From contig NZ_CP073764.1 in assembly GCF_019343105.1 (NCBI RefSeq), positions 992,001 through 1,056,000 of the forward strand: a DNA stretch of 64,000 bases. The letters are read 5' to 3'. The notes below the pieces were generated by a model, which was not told where the DNA came from, did not search any database, and worked only from the letters and a program-made list of their open reading frames with translations. The position numbers and the translations under genes were made by a program. Source of the DNA: Methylovirgula sp. HY1. Its GTDB lineage: Bacteria > Pseudomonadota > Alphaproteobacteria > Rhizobiales > Beijerinckiaceae. Shown one piece after another: positions 43,599 through 55,576 of this stretch. Within the stretch, counting starts at the first letter, position 1. Each line of letters begins with the position of its first letter.

Positions 43599-44243
43599 TT
43601 GATCAAAGATCGCAACGCTTTTATCCGGGCTAATACCAAGCTTACGCAGGTGCCATTGGTATCGTCCATAAAACTCTATCTTGCCGATGAGGCGATGGAT
43701 CTATGGCAAAGAACCGAGGATGAAATGGAGCGCGGGTATGGTCCGCCGCCCTTCTGGGCCTTTGCTTGGGCCGGCGGCCAAGCCCTTGCTCGCTATATTA
43801 CCGATCATCCCGAGCTGGTCCGCGGAAAAAGAGTTCTCGATTTCGCGGCGGGTTCCGGGCTTGTCGGCATAGCCGCGGCGCGGGCTGGCGCAAGCCGAGT
43901 GGAAGCCAATGATCTCGATTGTTTCGCTGGCGCCGCGATCGCGCTCAACGCGCATGAAAACGCGGTGAACGTCCAAACGCGGCTCGGCGACTTGGTCGGC
44001 TCCGATGAGCCATGGGATGTGATTTTGGCGGGAGACGTTGCCTATCAACAAGATATGGCCACGCCAGTTAGCCACTGGCTGGAAGCTCGGGCAAAGATCG
44101 GCACGCTCGTTCTCATTGGGGATCCTGGACGCGCTTATCTGCCCCGCGAAAAATTGCGCTCGCTCGCGTCCTACAATGTGCCGGTGTCGCTCATGTTAGA
44201 AGATGCCACGATGAAGCGGACGGATGTTTGGAGCTTTATTTGA
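43599..44243 (+). CDS. Class I SAM methyltransferase, METTL20/ETFBKMT-like
   Basis: 214 residues. The N-terminal part (IRANTKLTQVPLVSSIKLYL, then GPPPFWAFAWAGGQALARY) is characteristic of bacterial relatives of the ETF-beta lysine methyltransferase. SAM motif I is VLDFAAGSGLVGIAAA and the post-I acidic loop is EANDLD; GDLVG and ILAGDVAYQ follow. A homologue in Agrobacterium is known to methylate ETF-beta, so that is a reasonable substrate guess. TTG at 43599 is the likely start. Monocistronic, after a repeat. Confidence 0.85.
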   Translation: MIKDRNAFIRANTKLTQVPLVSSIKLYLADEAMDLWQRTEDEMERGYGPPPFWAFAWAGGQALARYITDHPELVRGKRVLDFAAGSGLVGIAAARAGASRVEANDLDCFAGAAIALNAHENAVNVQTRLGDLVGSDEPWDVILAGDVAYQQDMATPVSHWLEARAKIGTLVLIGDPGRAYLPREKLRSLASYNVPVSLMLEDATMKRTDVWSFI

Positions 44244-44332
44244 GGGCTGTCGCAGCGTAGCCGGGTCGGCGCTTAACGCCGGGTCTCGGCCGATGTCGGC
44301 GGCCGTGATCTCGGACATCAAAGGAGAATTAC

Positions 44333-44575
44333 ATGGCACCCAATAGAACGCGACGACCGCTCGATGCCCGCGAAGCAGCAGAGGCGGCATTTAAAGCGGC
44401 GACGACGAAACCGGCGGAGCCGGTGACCGCGCCGAAAGGACCGCCTTCGATCCCAGGCGCAAAGGAACTGGTTTCTCTCCGCATTGATCAGGACGTCCTG
44501 GCACATTTCCAGGATGCTGGGCCAGGATGGCAAGAGCGCATCAATACGGCGCTTCGCAAAGCTGCTGGCCTGTGA
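44333..44575 (+). CDS. DUF4415/BrnA-like small protein
   Basis: 80 residues. The C-terminal half (VSLRIDQDVLAHFQDAGPGW, then QERINTALRKAAGL) is the ribbon-helix-helix-like motif of BrnA antitoxins and DUF4415 proteins. No BrnT toxin frame (about 90 residues) is seen beside it, so it is an orphan or regulates something else. GGAGAA precedes the ATG. Confidence 0.8.
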   Translation: MAPNRTRRPLDAREAAEAAFKAATTKPAEPVTAPKGPPSIPGAKELVSLRIDQDVLAHFQDAGPGWQERINTALRKAAGL

Positions 44576-44702
44576 GATGGCGCACAACGCAGGCGCTTCG
44601 CCGCGATGCCACGCTGTTCAAGTCAGTTCGGGACAATTCCCGAACGGAAAGACGCGCAGCCCGCGGTCTTTATTATAAGTCATTGATATTAATGGCTTCC
44701 CT

Positions 44703-44778
44703 TGGTGAGCGCGATGGGATTCGAACCCATGACCCTCTGATTAAAAGTCAGATGCTCTACCAGCTGAGCTACGCGCTC
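44703..44778 (-). tRNA. tRNA-Lys (anticodon TTT)
   Basis: 76 bases on the reverse strand with GAGCGCG/CGCGCTC acceptor, D-arm TAGCTCAGCTGGTAGAGCA, anticodon loop CTTTTAA (TTT), GGTTCGAATCC and encoded CCA. Confidence 0.97.
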
Positions 44779-44891
44779 CTAAAGGGATGGCCCTGCACTA
44801 GCCGTATCGGTGCAGCGGGTCAATAGCGCGTGCCCGAACGAAGCGGCCAAACGCCATTTGCGCTTATCGAGCTTGCCGCCCTCGGCGAAGC

Positions 44892-45125
44892 TCATCCGAG
44901 GTAAGAGACCGCAAAAATGACGAGGCCGAAGACGACAATGGCAATCGCCGTCGTCCATAGAATTTTATTCAGGATCCGCGGCGCCACCGGCGCACCAGGA
45001 TCGGTTCCGGTCAGAAAGTCCCCCGATTCGTGCTGCGAGCGAACGCCGAACGGCAGCACTGCGAATAAGACGACAAACCAGATCGTCAGGAATAGCGCTA
45101 TGGCCAAAGGTACTGACACAGGCAT
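44892..45125 (-). CDS. DUF1467 family membrane protein
   Basis: 77 residues with two membrane segments (about 6-25 and 53-74) and the linking motif LPFGVRSQHE...G-D-PGAPVAPRI characteristic of alphaproteobacterial DUF1467. Function unknown. The ATG at 45125 gives the usual start. Confidence 0.9.
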   Translation of the reverse strand: MPVSVPLAIALFLTIWFVVLFAVLPFGVRSQHESGDFLTGTDPGAPVAPRILNKILWTTAIAIVVFGLVIFAVSYLG

Positions 45126-45383
45126 GGTCTCTCCCGTCCGTCTCGCGCCGAGCAGATCATCGCTGCATGGGGATTCCTGATTGGATTTTCGCCGCTGAAG
45201 GTCTTTCCCTGAAATTTGCGCGCGTCGCAACCGCGGCGGTCGCATCACCTCCCTCGATCAGCCGCGACCGACCACAATCCCCATGCCAATAATAATCCAC
45301 GATCACGGCCGCGGCGACTAGCCCTCTTGTACTCATCGGCGCGCCGGCACACCCGTTCTCTTCAGCCGCCCCGAAGCGGCCGC

Positions 45384-45764
45384 TCATTTCTCGCCGGGGC
45401 GGTCGCGGTCAAGACCCTTTTCGCCCAGTTCGGCGACATAGGCGGCCCATCTCTCGGGATAATTCACGCCGAGATCGTAAAGAAAATCCCAGCTGTAAAT
45501 GCCCGTCGAATGAAGATCGTCGAAGGTCAAACGCACCGCATAAGTGCCGATCGGGTCGACCCCGAGAATGGCGACATTGCGCTTGCCGCCCACGGTCTTG
45601 CGCTCTTCAGGCGAATGCCCCTGGACCTCGGCGCTGGGGCTCATCACCCGGAGATACTCGGCAGAAAGATCGAAAGCGGTGCCGCTTTCGAAATCGACCT
45701 TCAAAAGCCGTCCCGCTTCGGTCAACCGCAGCTCTTTCGGCCATTGGCCTTCACTTGCCTTCAT
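45384..45764 (-). CDS. DUF971 family protein
   Basis: 126 residues. WPKELRLTEAGRLLKVDFES, then LSAEYLRVMSPSAEVQGH and DDLHSTGIYSWDFLYDLG are family motifs; the fold is the N-terminal domain of gamma-butyrobetaine hydroxylase. DUF971 proteins often lie beside Mrp/ApbC, which is here about 1.4 kb away, and may act in Fe-S work. Divergent from moaA. Confidence 0.9.
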   Translation of the reverse strand: MKASEGQWPKELRLTEAGRLLKVDFESGTAFDLSAEYLRVMSPSAEVQGHSPEERKTVGGKRNVAILGVDPIGTYAVRLTFDDLHSTGIYSWDFLYDLGVNYPERWAAYVAELGEKGLDRDRPGEK

Positions 45765-45996
45765 CCGACTACCTCATCCAATCTGCGTAATCTATATCTA
45801 ATTATATATTGCTAGAAGTATCATCTACGATATTGCACAGCCTGTCTGGGTATTTTTGCAGTGCAATTCTCCCCGCGCCAAAGTAGCGATCACTTCCGCT
45901 TCCGCTTCGTCAATTGTCGGCGCCGCATCTCTGGCGAAGTTTTAACGCATAACTCCTAGGTTCCACATAGCGTGGATCTGCCCTATATTTACGTCA

Positions 45997-47061
45997 ATGA
46001 ATGAGCATTGCACCCTGCCCGACGTCGCAAAATCCACACCAGCGCCAGCCAAGGACGATCGCGCCCCCGCGCTGATCGATCCTTTCGGCCGCAAGATCAC
46101 CTATATCCGCGTGTCAGTCACGGATCGCTGCGATTTCCGCTGCGTCTATTGCATGTCGGAAGATATGGAGTTCCTGCCAAAGCGGGACCTTCTGAGCCTC
46201 GAAGAACTCAACCGCCTCTGCGGTGCCTTCATCGCGCGCGGCACCCGCAAGCTCAGAATCACCGGCGGCGAGCCTCTCGTGCGCCGAAACATCATGAGCT
46301 TGTTCCGCAACCTGTCGCAGCACCTTGCGACCGGCGCCCTGGAAGAGCTGACGCTGACCACCAATGGCTCGCAGCTCGCGCAGTTCGCGCATGAGCTCGC
46401 CGATTGCGGCGTGCGGCGCGTCAATGTCTCGCTCGACACGCGCGATCCGGAAAAATTCCACGCCATCACCCGGCGCGGCGATCTCGATCAGGTCTTGGCC
46501 GGCATCGATGCCGCGCAAAAGGCCGGCCTGTCGATCAAGCTCAACATGGTCGCGCTGAAGGGCGTCAACGAGGATGAGATCATCCCCATGATGACATGGG
46601 CGCATGGCCGCGGGATGGATCTCACGATGATCGAGGTGATGCCGCTCGGAGCGATCGAAACGGAACGGCTCGATCAATATCTGGCGCTCGATGTTGTCCG
46701 CGCGAAGATCGCCGAGCGCTTCTCTCTCACCGATCTCGCCGATCGGACCGGCGGCCCGGCCCGCTATGTGAGGATCGAAGAGACCGGCGGACGCCTCGGC
46801 TTCATCACCCCGCTCAGCCATAATTTCTGCGAGAGCTGCAACCGCGTCCGCGTCACCTGCACCGGCACGCTCTATATGTGCCTCGGCCAAGAGGATGCCG
46901 CCGATCTGCGCGCACCCTTGCGCGCCTCTTCGACCGACGAGCTGCTGCATGCAGCACTCGAAGAAGCGATCAGCCGCAAACCGAAGGGCCATGATTTCGT
47001 GATCGACCGCGGCCATCAGGCTCCTGCAGTCCCACGCCATATGAGCGTGACGGGGGGGTGA
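45997..47061 (+). CDS. moaA: GTP 3',8-cyclase MoaA
   Basis: Radical SAM enzyme of 354 residues, the first step of molybdenum cofactor synthesis. The first cluster motif is [11 protein letters not shown] (CX3CX2C) and the second is [28 protein letters not shown] is the SAM motif. The terminal GG needed for MoaC/MoaA activity is present (SVTGG). No other moa gene is in the window. Confidence 0.95.
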   Translation: MNEHCTLPDVAKSTPAPAKDDRAPALIDPFGRKITYIRVSVTDRCDFRCVYCMSEDMEFLPKRDLLSLEELNRLCGAFIARGTRKLRITGGEPLVRRNIMSLFRNLSQHLATGALEELTLTTNGSQLAQFAHELADCGVRRVNVSLDTRDPEKFHAITRRGDLDQVLAGIDAAQKAGLSIKLNMVALKGVNEDEIIPMMTWAHGRGMDLTMIEVMPLGAIETERLDQYLALDVVRAKIAERFSLTDLADRTGGPARYVRIEETGGRLGFITPLSHNFCESCNRVRVTCTGTLYMCLGQEDAADLRAPLRASSTDELLHAALEEAISRKPKGHDFVIDRGHQAPAVPRHMSVTGG

Positions 47062-47082
47062 ACCTTTTTGCTCTCGGGCTGA

Positions 47083-47168
47083 ATCGCGAAAAGTCTGCAA
47101 CTTTTCGGGATCATGGTTTTTGGCGCATGATCTTATCCGAAAAGTCTCCAACTTTTCGGGATCATGCC
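47083..47168 (+). repeat. Family 1-related tail repeat, doubled
   Basis: Two copies of GAAAAGTCTSCAACTTTTCGGGATCATG (as a pattern of GAAAAGT/ACTTTTC hairpins) separated by GCGCATGATCTTATCC. Fills the gap between moaA and the convergent mrp gene. The hairpin is the same kind as the family 1 tail but with different flanks. Confidence 0.75.
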
Positions 47169-48263
47169 CTACCCGATCACGATCTTCGGCGCTTGCCGCG
47201 CGCGGCCTTTTTCCAGCGCCGCCTTCACCTGTTCGGCAATGGCGCGATAGGCCACCGCATAAGGCCCTTGCGGATCGGTAACGACGATCGGCTTGCCGGA
47301 ATCGGCATGTTCGCGAATGCTCATGGTGAGCGGGATTTCACCGAGGAAAGGCACGCCCATTTTTTCCGCCTCGGCATGGGCGCCGCCATGCGCGAAAATA
47401 TCCGACCTGCCGCCGCAATGCGGGCAGACGAAATAGCTCATATTCTCGACCACGCCCAGGATCGGAATATCGACCTTGTTGAACATGGCAACGCCACGCC
47501 GCGCGTCGATGAGCGCGAGATCCTGCGGCGTCGAGACGATGACGGCGCCGGCCAGCGGTACGGTTTGCGCCAAAGTCAGCTGCGCATCACCCGTCCCCGG
47601 CGGCATGTCGATGACCAGACAATCGAGTTCGCCCCAGGCGACATCGCGCAGCAATTGCTGCACGGCGGCCATCACCATCGGACCACGCCAGATCATCGCA
47701 TCTTCTTCGGCCACCATGAAGCCGATCGACATGGCTTTCACGCCATAGGCCTGCAGAGGCCGGATCATGCGGCCCTCCGACTCCGGCGCCCCGTTCAGAC
47801 CGAGCAGACGCGGCAGCGACGGGCCGAAAATATCGAGATCGAGAATGCCGATGCGCCAGCCGAGCGCCGCAAGCGAAAGCGCGAGATTGACCGTCGTCGT
47901 CGATTTTCCGACGCCGCCCTTGCCCGATGCGACGGCGATGATCCGTTCGACGCCGGGAAGGCCGATGCTGCGCGGGCTCGACGGCGCGGCCGCGGGCGCC
48001 GCATTGGCCGCCGCCGGCGGCTTTTCCGCGGTCAGGCTGACGAGCGCATTGGCGACACCGGAAATGCCGCGCACGGCCTTTTCCGCGGCCACGCGCATGC
48101 TTTCCATCGCCGCCGCCTGGGCCGGATCGACGGCGATCGACAGATAGACTTTGCTATCCTTCACCGACAGGCCGGCGATCGCGCCGGTTTGCGGCAATGG
48201 CGTCTTCCCGTCCGGTCCACTCACCGATTCGAGGACTTTGAGCACATCCTGCTCGCTGATCAT
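47169..48263 (-). CDS. mrp: Mrp/ApbC family Fe-S cluster carrier ATPase
   Basis: 364 residues. An N-terminal MIP18-like (FeS_assembly_P) domain (about 1-85) is followed by a P-loop ATPase with deviant Walker A ASGKGGVGKST, switch region DLDIFGPSLPRLLG, and IDMPPGTGDAQLTL. The cluster-binding CXXC is in YFVCPHCGG. It carries clusters to target enzymes; the neighbouring Fe-S enzyme MoaA is a plausible client, though this is only proximity. Confidence 0.93.
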   Translation of the reverse strand: MISEQDVLKVLESVSGPDGKTPLPQTGAIAGLSVKDSKVYLSIAVDPAQAAAMESMRVAAEKAVRGISGVANALVSLTAEKPPAAANAAPAAAPSSPRSIGLPGVERIIAVASGKGGVGKSTTTVNLALSLAALGWRIGILDLDIFGPSLPRLLGLNGAPESEGRMIRPLQAYGVKAMSIGFMVAEEDAMIWRGPMVMAAVQQLLRDVAWGELDCLVIDMPPGTGDAQLTLAQTVPLAGAVIVSTPQDLALIDARRGVAMFNKVDIPILGVVENMSYFVCPHCGGRSDIFAHGGAHAEAEKMGVPFLGEIPLTMSIREHADSGKPIVVTDPQGPYAVAYRAIAEQVKAALEKGRARQAPKIVIG

Positions 48264-48932
48264 TGCCGCTGCTCCATGATTTCTTTAGCGCCCGCTACCA
48301 GGCCGCGCCTTGCCGACCGTGGCAAGGCCGAATCCCAAAGTCCTAGAGGCTACGCATCTATGATCTCGTCGCATCGCATTCAATCATCATCTGTTGCCGT
48401 CGCCCTATGACGCTCCTTGCCGCGCCGGCATCTCCAACAACCACCGAGGATCGAAGCGCGACGCGCCAACCTGCCACGCTATAGCTGTAACCCGAGGATG
48501 GTCCTCTAAGCCATGCTCCTGTTCGGAAAGCCTTGTTTGCAAAGCGGTCTGCGATGGAGGTACTCATGGCGCGGCGTCGCCGCGTTTCAGAATCGTCTTA
48601 CCGCCTCTCCCAGCATATTTGACGGCGGGCCACCAAAGGGGCGCGTCATCCTCCATGAAGCAAAAACTCCGCCAGCGAAACGGCGCATGACCGCGTCGCC
48701 CCGTCCAAACGCAACCGACCGAGACGGCCTCACGCTATTGCGCGACCAACCGCATGATGATTGGCGGTCGACAAATTTGACACATTTTCCCTGCTTATTC
48801 GAGGCTGATGAAACGATCTCGGAACTCTGGCAAGTCGAGCCAAGAATCCCCGCCAAGCGGCGTCCTGTTTGTGGCGTCAGAAACCCGATCCGGCGCGCGA
48901 TACCTGCCTGGCTCGGCGCAAGGAGGATCAGA
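48264..48932. other. Intergenic region before the Gly/Tyr-rich gene
   Basis: 669 bases. A frame continues upstream from the next gene without signal peptide or composition of a real protein, so I treat it as non-coding. It must hold the promoters of mrp and of the secreted protein; no strong motif stands out. Confidence 0.5.
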
Positions 48933-49628
48933 ATGTCAATGAAACGGATCGGCACGCTGCTGTCGGCCGCCTTGCTCAGCATTGTGGCGATAACAGACTA
49001 TCCGACCGCTACCCTCGCCGGCGGCTGGGGAGGCTTTCACGGCGGAGGCGGTTTCCGTGGCGGTGGCGGTTTTCGCCGCGGCTTCGGCGGGTTCCGCGGT
49101 GGGTTCGGGAGATTTCGCGGCGGTGGATTTCGTCGCGGCGGCTTCGGCGGGTTCCGCGGCATGCGCGGCGCCCGGGTCGGCCCTTATAACGCCTATCGGT
49201 TCAACCGCTGGGGATATGGCGGCTGGGGAAGATATGGCGGCTGGGGATGGGGAGGCTACGGCTACGGAGCCGGTCTCTTTGGCCTGGGCCTTGGTTTCGG
49301 AAGCCTCATCGGGTTCGGCTGGGCCAGCGGCTATTATGGTTATCCCGGTTGGGGGTATTTTTATCCGGGCTATTTCCCGGCCTACACCTACCTCCCGCCG
49401 TTCTTCGGTTACGCCTATCCGGGCGCGCCATTCCCCTTCCTAGGCATGCCCTACGCCTTTGCCGGGCTTCCGCCTTACGGCTATCCCAGAATGGCTTACG
49501 GCTATCCCGCCTATGTCCCCGCCTATAGCTATGTCCCACCCCTTTATAGTTATGCCTACCCCGCCGCCGGTTACGCATATGCCGCTCCGGCTTATGCATA
49601 TCCCACTTATGGCGTGTCGTTTTGGTGA
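48933..49628 (+). CDS. Secreted or membrane Gly/Tyr/Phe-rich protein
   Basis: 231 residues. A signal peptide (LLSAALLSIVAITDYPTATLA) is followed by a GGFRGG/RRGGFGGFRG repeat block (about 30-75), a WGYGGWGRYGGWGWGGYGYG stretch and a C-terminal Tyr/Pro/Ala repeat (YGYPAYVPAYSYVPPLYSYA). Low-complexity composition suggests a structural or surface protein. ATG at 48933 follows AAGGAGG. No family can be named. A Spy-like gene follows on the same strand. Confidence 0.8.
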   Translation: MSMKRIGTLLSAALLSIVAITDYPTATLAGGWGGFHGGGGFRGGGGFRRGFGGFRGGFGRFRGGGFRRGGFGGFRGMRGARVGPYNAYRFNRWGYGGWGRYGGWGWGGYGYGAGLFGLGLGFGSLIGFGWASGYYGYPGWGYFYPGYFPAYTYLPPFFGYAYPGAPFPFLGMPYAFAGLPPYGYPRMAYGYPAYVPAYSYVPPLYSYAYPAAGYAYAAPAYAYPTYGVSFW

Positions 49629-49716
49629 GCCGATCGGGCGGCGTGGCGACGCCTCCGTCGCGTGGCCTCCCCCTCCCGTCAACAGCGGGAACGCAAAAAT
49701 GAAAGGTGAACGAACA

Positions 49717-50175
49717 ATGATGCATCCAAATAAACACATTTTGGCCGCCGTGATTTTAATGGCCGCGGCCAGCGCGGCCGGCGCCCAAGAAGCCGGCAAT
49801 TACCCGGCCGGTCCAATGGCCGCGGATCCCAACATGGCATGCCGCATGGACGAGCACATCGACGGGCAGCTCGCCTATATCAAGGCGGAGCTGAAAATCA
49901 CGGCAGCGCAGGAACCGCAATGGAATGTCTTCGCGCAGAGCTTCCGCGACGACAAGGAAAAGCAAGCGCGCACCTGCAAGGCGGCGTTGGCCCAACGGCG
50001 CTCCATGATGTCCGCGAGCCTGCCAAAATCGATGAAAATAATGGAAAATAATTTGGCTGAGAAACTCGACTCCTTGCGTTCGATGGAAGCGTCGGTGGAA
50101 GCGCTTTACGCAAACCTGAGCAAGGCACAGAAAAAAACCGCCGATGAGATCATGAAGGGCGCGCCGGGGGCCTGA
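49717..50175 (+). CDS. Spy/CpxP-type LTXXQ periplasmic protein
   Basis: 152 residues with a signal peptide (ILAAVILMAAASAAGAQE) and a helical mature part. The family-like segment is LAYIKAELKITAAQEPQWNV, near where LTxxQ motifs occur, and a second helix ends LSKAQKKTADEI. Such proteins act as periplasmic chaperones or metal-stress sensors. ATG at 49717 is preceded by AAAGGTGA; an earlier ATG at 49699 is possible. Confidence 0.8.
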   Translation: MMHPNKHILAAVILMAAASAAGAQEAGNYPAGPMAADPNMACRMDEHIDGQLAYIKAELKITAAQEPQWNVFAQSFRDDKEKQARTCKAALAQRRSMMSASLPKSMKIMENNLAEKLDSLRSMEASVEALYANLSKAQKKTADEIMKGAPGA

Positions 50176-50240
50176 CGCCGATCGAATAAGCCATCCAATC
50201 GATAGGCATGCGCTCAAAGTCCATCGGCGCATGTCCGCAA

Positions 50241-50350
50241 TCGGACATCGGATCTATCCGATGTCTCAGCAAGAACATGCTCAAGCTTTTTGATTTGGAG
50301 CGTTTTCCTCTCGATCGGGTGCTTCCACCCGATCGGAAAATGCTCCGGGG
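50241..50350 (-). repeat. Dispersed palindromic repeat, family 1, inverted copy
   Basis: On the reverse strand it reads GGAGCATTTTCCGATCGGGT, hairpin, AAAACGCTCCAAATCAAAAA, GCATGTTC and one palindrome (GACATCGGA/TCCGATGTC at about 50245-50267). The only clear minus-orientation copy. The 50176-50516 gap holds nothing else recognisable. Confidence 0.85.
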
Positions 50351-50516
50351 CGTGATGATATCGACGCCATAATGCGATCCAAATCGCCACGACAAAGCAT
50401 CGCGCTCGCCCTAATATGACGGCCGGACAAGAGCGACCATGGCTTCATCATCTCGATCCGCATCATCGGTCGCTCATGCCGACCGGTGACCGAAACGAGA
50501 AAATGAGATTGATGCA

Positions 50517-50972
50517 ATGGCCGTGGAATTCAGCGACGTCGGCGCGCTCTTGACCGATAAGCAACTCGATCGCCTCGAACGTGACATCGACGTCAAACTA
50601 CCGGCACCTTACCGAAATTTTCTGCTGCGCACGAATGGCGGCAAGCCGCACCCGGATTTTTTTCCGATCGCCGAACATGAGACCCTGAGCTTTGGCCGGA
50701 TCAGCGTCCTGTATGGCATCGGACGGGCGGAGCGTCAGACCAATGTCGATTGGCACTACAAGATGCTGATCGGACAATTGCCGAATTATGCCCTACCGAT
50801 CGCCGGGACGGTGAGCGACGACGTGATCTTTGTCGCCTTGGGTGCGCTCGACGAGGGCCGCATCTATTTCTGGGAACGCGGCGACGCGCGGCTCGAAGGC
50901 GGCTATGACAATTCCTATGTCATCGCGCCAAGTTTCGACGTCTTTCTCGAGAAACTATACGCCTTGTCGTGA
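50517..50972 (+). CDS. SMI1/KNR4 family protein
   Basis: 151 residues. The fold motif LDRLERDIDVKLPAPYRNFL, then RTNGGKP is typical of the SMI1_KNR4 (SUKH) group, which often includes immunity proteins to secreted nucleases. No toxin is nearby, so an isolated copy; its role is unknown. ATG at 50517. Confidence 0.85.
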   Translation: MAVEFSDVGALLTDKQLDRLERDIDVKLPAPYRNFLLRTNGGKPHPDFFPIAEHETLSFGRISVLYGIGRAERQTNVDWHYKMLIGQLPNYALPIAGTVSDDVIFVALGALDEGRIYFWERGDARLEGGYDNSYVIAPSFDVFLEKLYALS

Positions 50973-51034
50973 ATGAGGCTCAAATCAATGCCCCGCAAAC
51001 CTTCTCCCACAGGGAGAGGGTTTGACGGGCCGGC

Positions 51035-53992
<2,958 letters not shown>

Positions 53993-54181
53993 CATGCGCA
54001 ATCGGCCGCGTTCGAGATCGGAAAGGTTCGGCATAGCCACAAAAGCTTCGGCCCGTCGGCCAAAGATCGAACCGGCGCTTAAGAAGCGAAAGCGGCTGCG
54101 GAAGTCAACGCGCGAGAAAGCCCGGGGGCCCGGCAGCAAAGGCCGGGCCTACCAGGATCTGTGCCGACGGATGGCGACGCT

Positions 54182-54298
54182 CTAGATCACGATGATTTTG
54201 GATTGAATCAATCCAAAATCATGAACGTGATCGATTCTCAAAGCTTAGAGCGGGATGCGAGCGGAAAACCGCTCACACTTTTCCTCATCCCGCTCTAG
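54182..54298. repeat. Dispersed repeat, family 2
   Basis: CTAG at both ends. Palindrome TTTTGGATTGA/TCAATCCAAAA framed by GATCACGATGA, then AGAGCGGGATG with AGCGGAAAACCGCT and CTCATCCCGCTCTAG. The terminal CTAG supplies the popZ stop. An inverted copy is at 58226 and a fragment near 61276. Confidence 0.8.
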
Positions 54299-55188
54299 CG
54301 GCCGCCGCGGGCGACGCGCTCGATCTCGGCCCGGACGAGACGCTCGACCAGAACCGGCAGATTATCGTCGAGCCAAGCCTTCAACATGGGCCGGATCATC
54401 TCCCGGATCATGTCGTCGAGCCCATCGCTCGATTGCATGAACTGGCTGGCGATCAGCGCATTGAAGGACGAGGAAACGGCCGCATCCGTGGCCGGCGACA
54501 CGAGCGGCGCCTCCTCGGCGGCAGCCTTCTCCGGCGGCAGCGGGTGAATTTGAACCGGCCCGCGAGCCGCCACCGGCTCCAGCGACGGCGCCACCGGATG
54601 CTTCACGACATCGGCGGGTTCCGGTCGCCGCCTCGGCAGTTCAAAGTGCTCAGGCTCCGGCAGCGGCGGCTCGACCGCTTGCGGCATGGCCGCGGCTTTG
54701 AAAAATTGGAATTGCGCCTCGACCGGAAACGGCGCGATGGCCGCCGACGGACGTGGCCGCAAAGCCGCCAGCGCCGGTGCCGGCGTTTGCGGCTCGGTCG
54801 TCGGGCTCGGCGCAGCGTTCTCGCGCGCCCACCCTTGCGGAGCCCCTTCCTTGAAAGCCCTGTCCTCGCCGGGAAGATCGCTTCGGTTAGGAAGGCCTCT
54901 CTGCTTGGAGAAATCGCTCTGCTTGGAGAAATGGAGAACCGGCAAAGGCTTAGGCTCGGTTAGCAGCGGCTCGGGTTGCGGCGCGGATTTGGGCGCGACC
55001 GCCGGCTCGGCTACAGGCGCCGCATCCGGCTCTGCGAAAGCCTCCGGCGCCTCCGCCGGCCGTTGCGAAAAAGCCTGATCGTCCGCGATGATCCGCCGGA
55101 TCGAGGCGAGGATCTCCTCCATCGATGGTTCATAGGCCTTGTGGTCGGCGGCCCGTTTGTCCGGTGTAAGAGGGTTCAGCGCATTCAT
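54295..55188 (-). CDS. popZ: PopZ polar organising protein (DUF2497)
   Basis: 297 residues. The N-terminal helix (EPSMEEILASIRRIIADDQA) and the C-terminal H2-H4 region (LDDMIREMIRPMLKAWLDDN, then LPVLVERLVRAEIERVARGG) are the two conserved parts of PopZ, joined by a Pro/Glu/Ala-rich disordered linker (about 45-210). PopZ anchors the chromosome ParB-parS complex at the pole. The TAG stop lies in a repeat-end CTAG. Confidence 0.93.
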   Translation of the reverse strand: MNALNPLTPDKRAADHKAYEPSMEEILASIRRIIADDQAFSQRPAEAPEAFAEPDAAPVAEPAVAPKSAPQPEPLLTEPKPLPVLHFSKQSDFSKQRGLPNRSDLPGEDRAFKEGAPQGWARENAAPSPTTEPQTPAPALAALRPRPSAAIAPFPVEAQFQFFKAAAMPQAVEPPLPEPEHFELPRRRPEPADVVKHPVAPSLEPVAARGPVQIHPLPPEKAAAEEAPLVSPATDAAVSSSFNALIASQFMQSSDGLDDMIREMIRPMLKAWLDDNLPVLVERLVRAEIERVARGGR

Positions 55189-55576
55189 GATTTTCGACGC
55201 CCTCTCATATGGACGATGCCTCGATAGAAAATTTTTCTACGGCCGATTCGTCTCAAACATTTTCAGCAAAAGCGGGTTCCGCTGTTGCTGCCGACATTCT
55301 GTCGGAAATGCCCATCATCCGCCTGGCGCGACATATCACGCGATGTCGGAACGTCTGCCCAAGCATCGCTCCTGCACAGCTCTCGATGCTACCAAGTTTG
55401 CGACGAAGTTAGTCCCAGGCCCTTGCCACGAGCAAGCGCAAATCTGACGGCGCCTGTGGACGAACATCACTCTTTGCATTTTCTGTTTGGCGGCTAGCCA
55501 ACAGACCAAGGGTCGCCACAGCCGCGGCTTCGCCCCGGCATGCTCGAAGTAAATTCTCGATTCAAGGGAGAGCCGT
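55189..55576. other. Intergenic region popZ / tolC
   Basis: 388 bases upstream of popZ and after tolC. Frames on the plus strand lack family features. No clear motif seen. Confidence 0.4.

Noticed and set aside
44333-44575. Toxin-antitoxin pair around the DUF4415 gene
   Set aside because: No BrnT-like or other toxin frame adjacent on either strand; only the antitoxin-like protein is present.
48513-48932. In-frame upstream extension of the Gly/Tyr-rich protein
   Set aside because: No signal peptide at that start; composition changes sharply at 48933, where a ribosome site and signal peptide occur.
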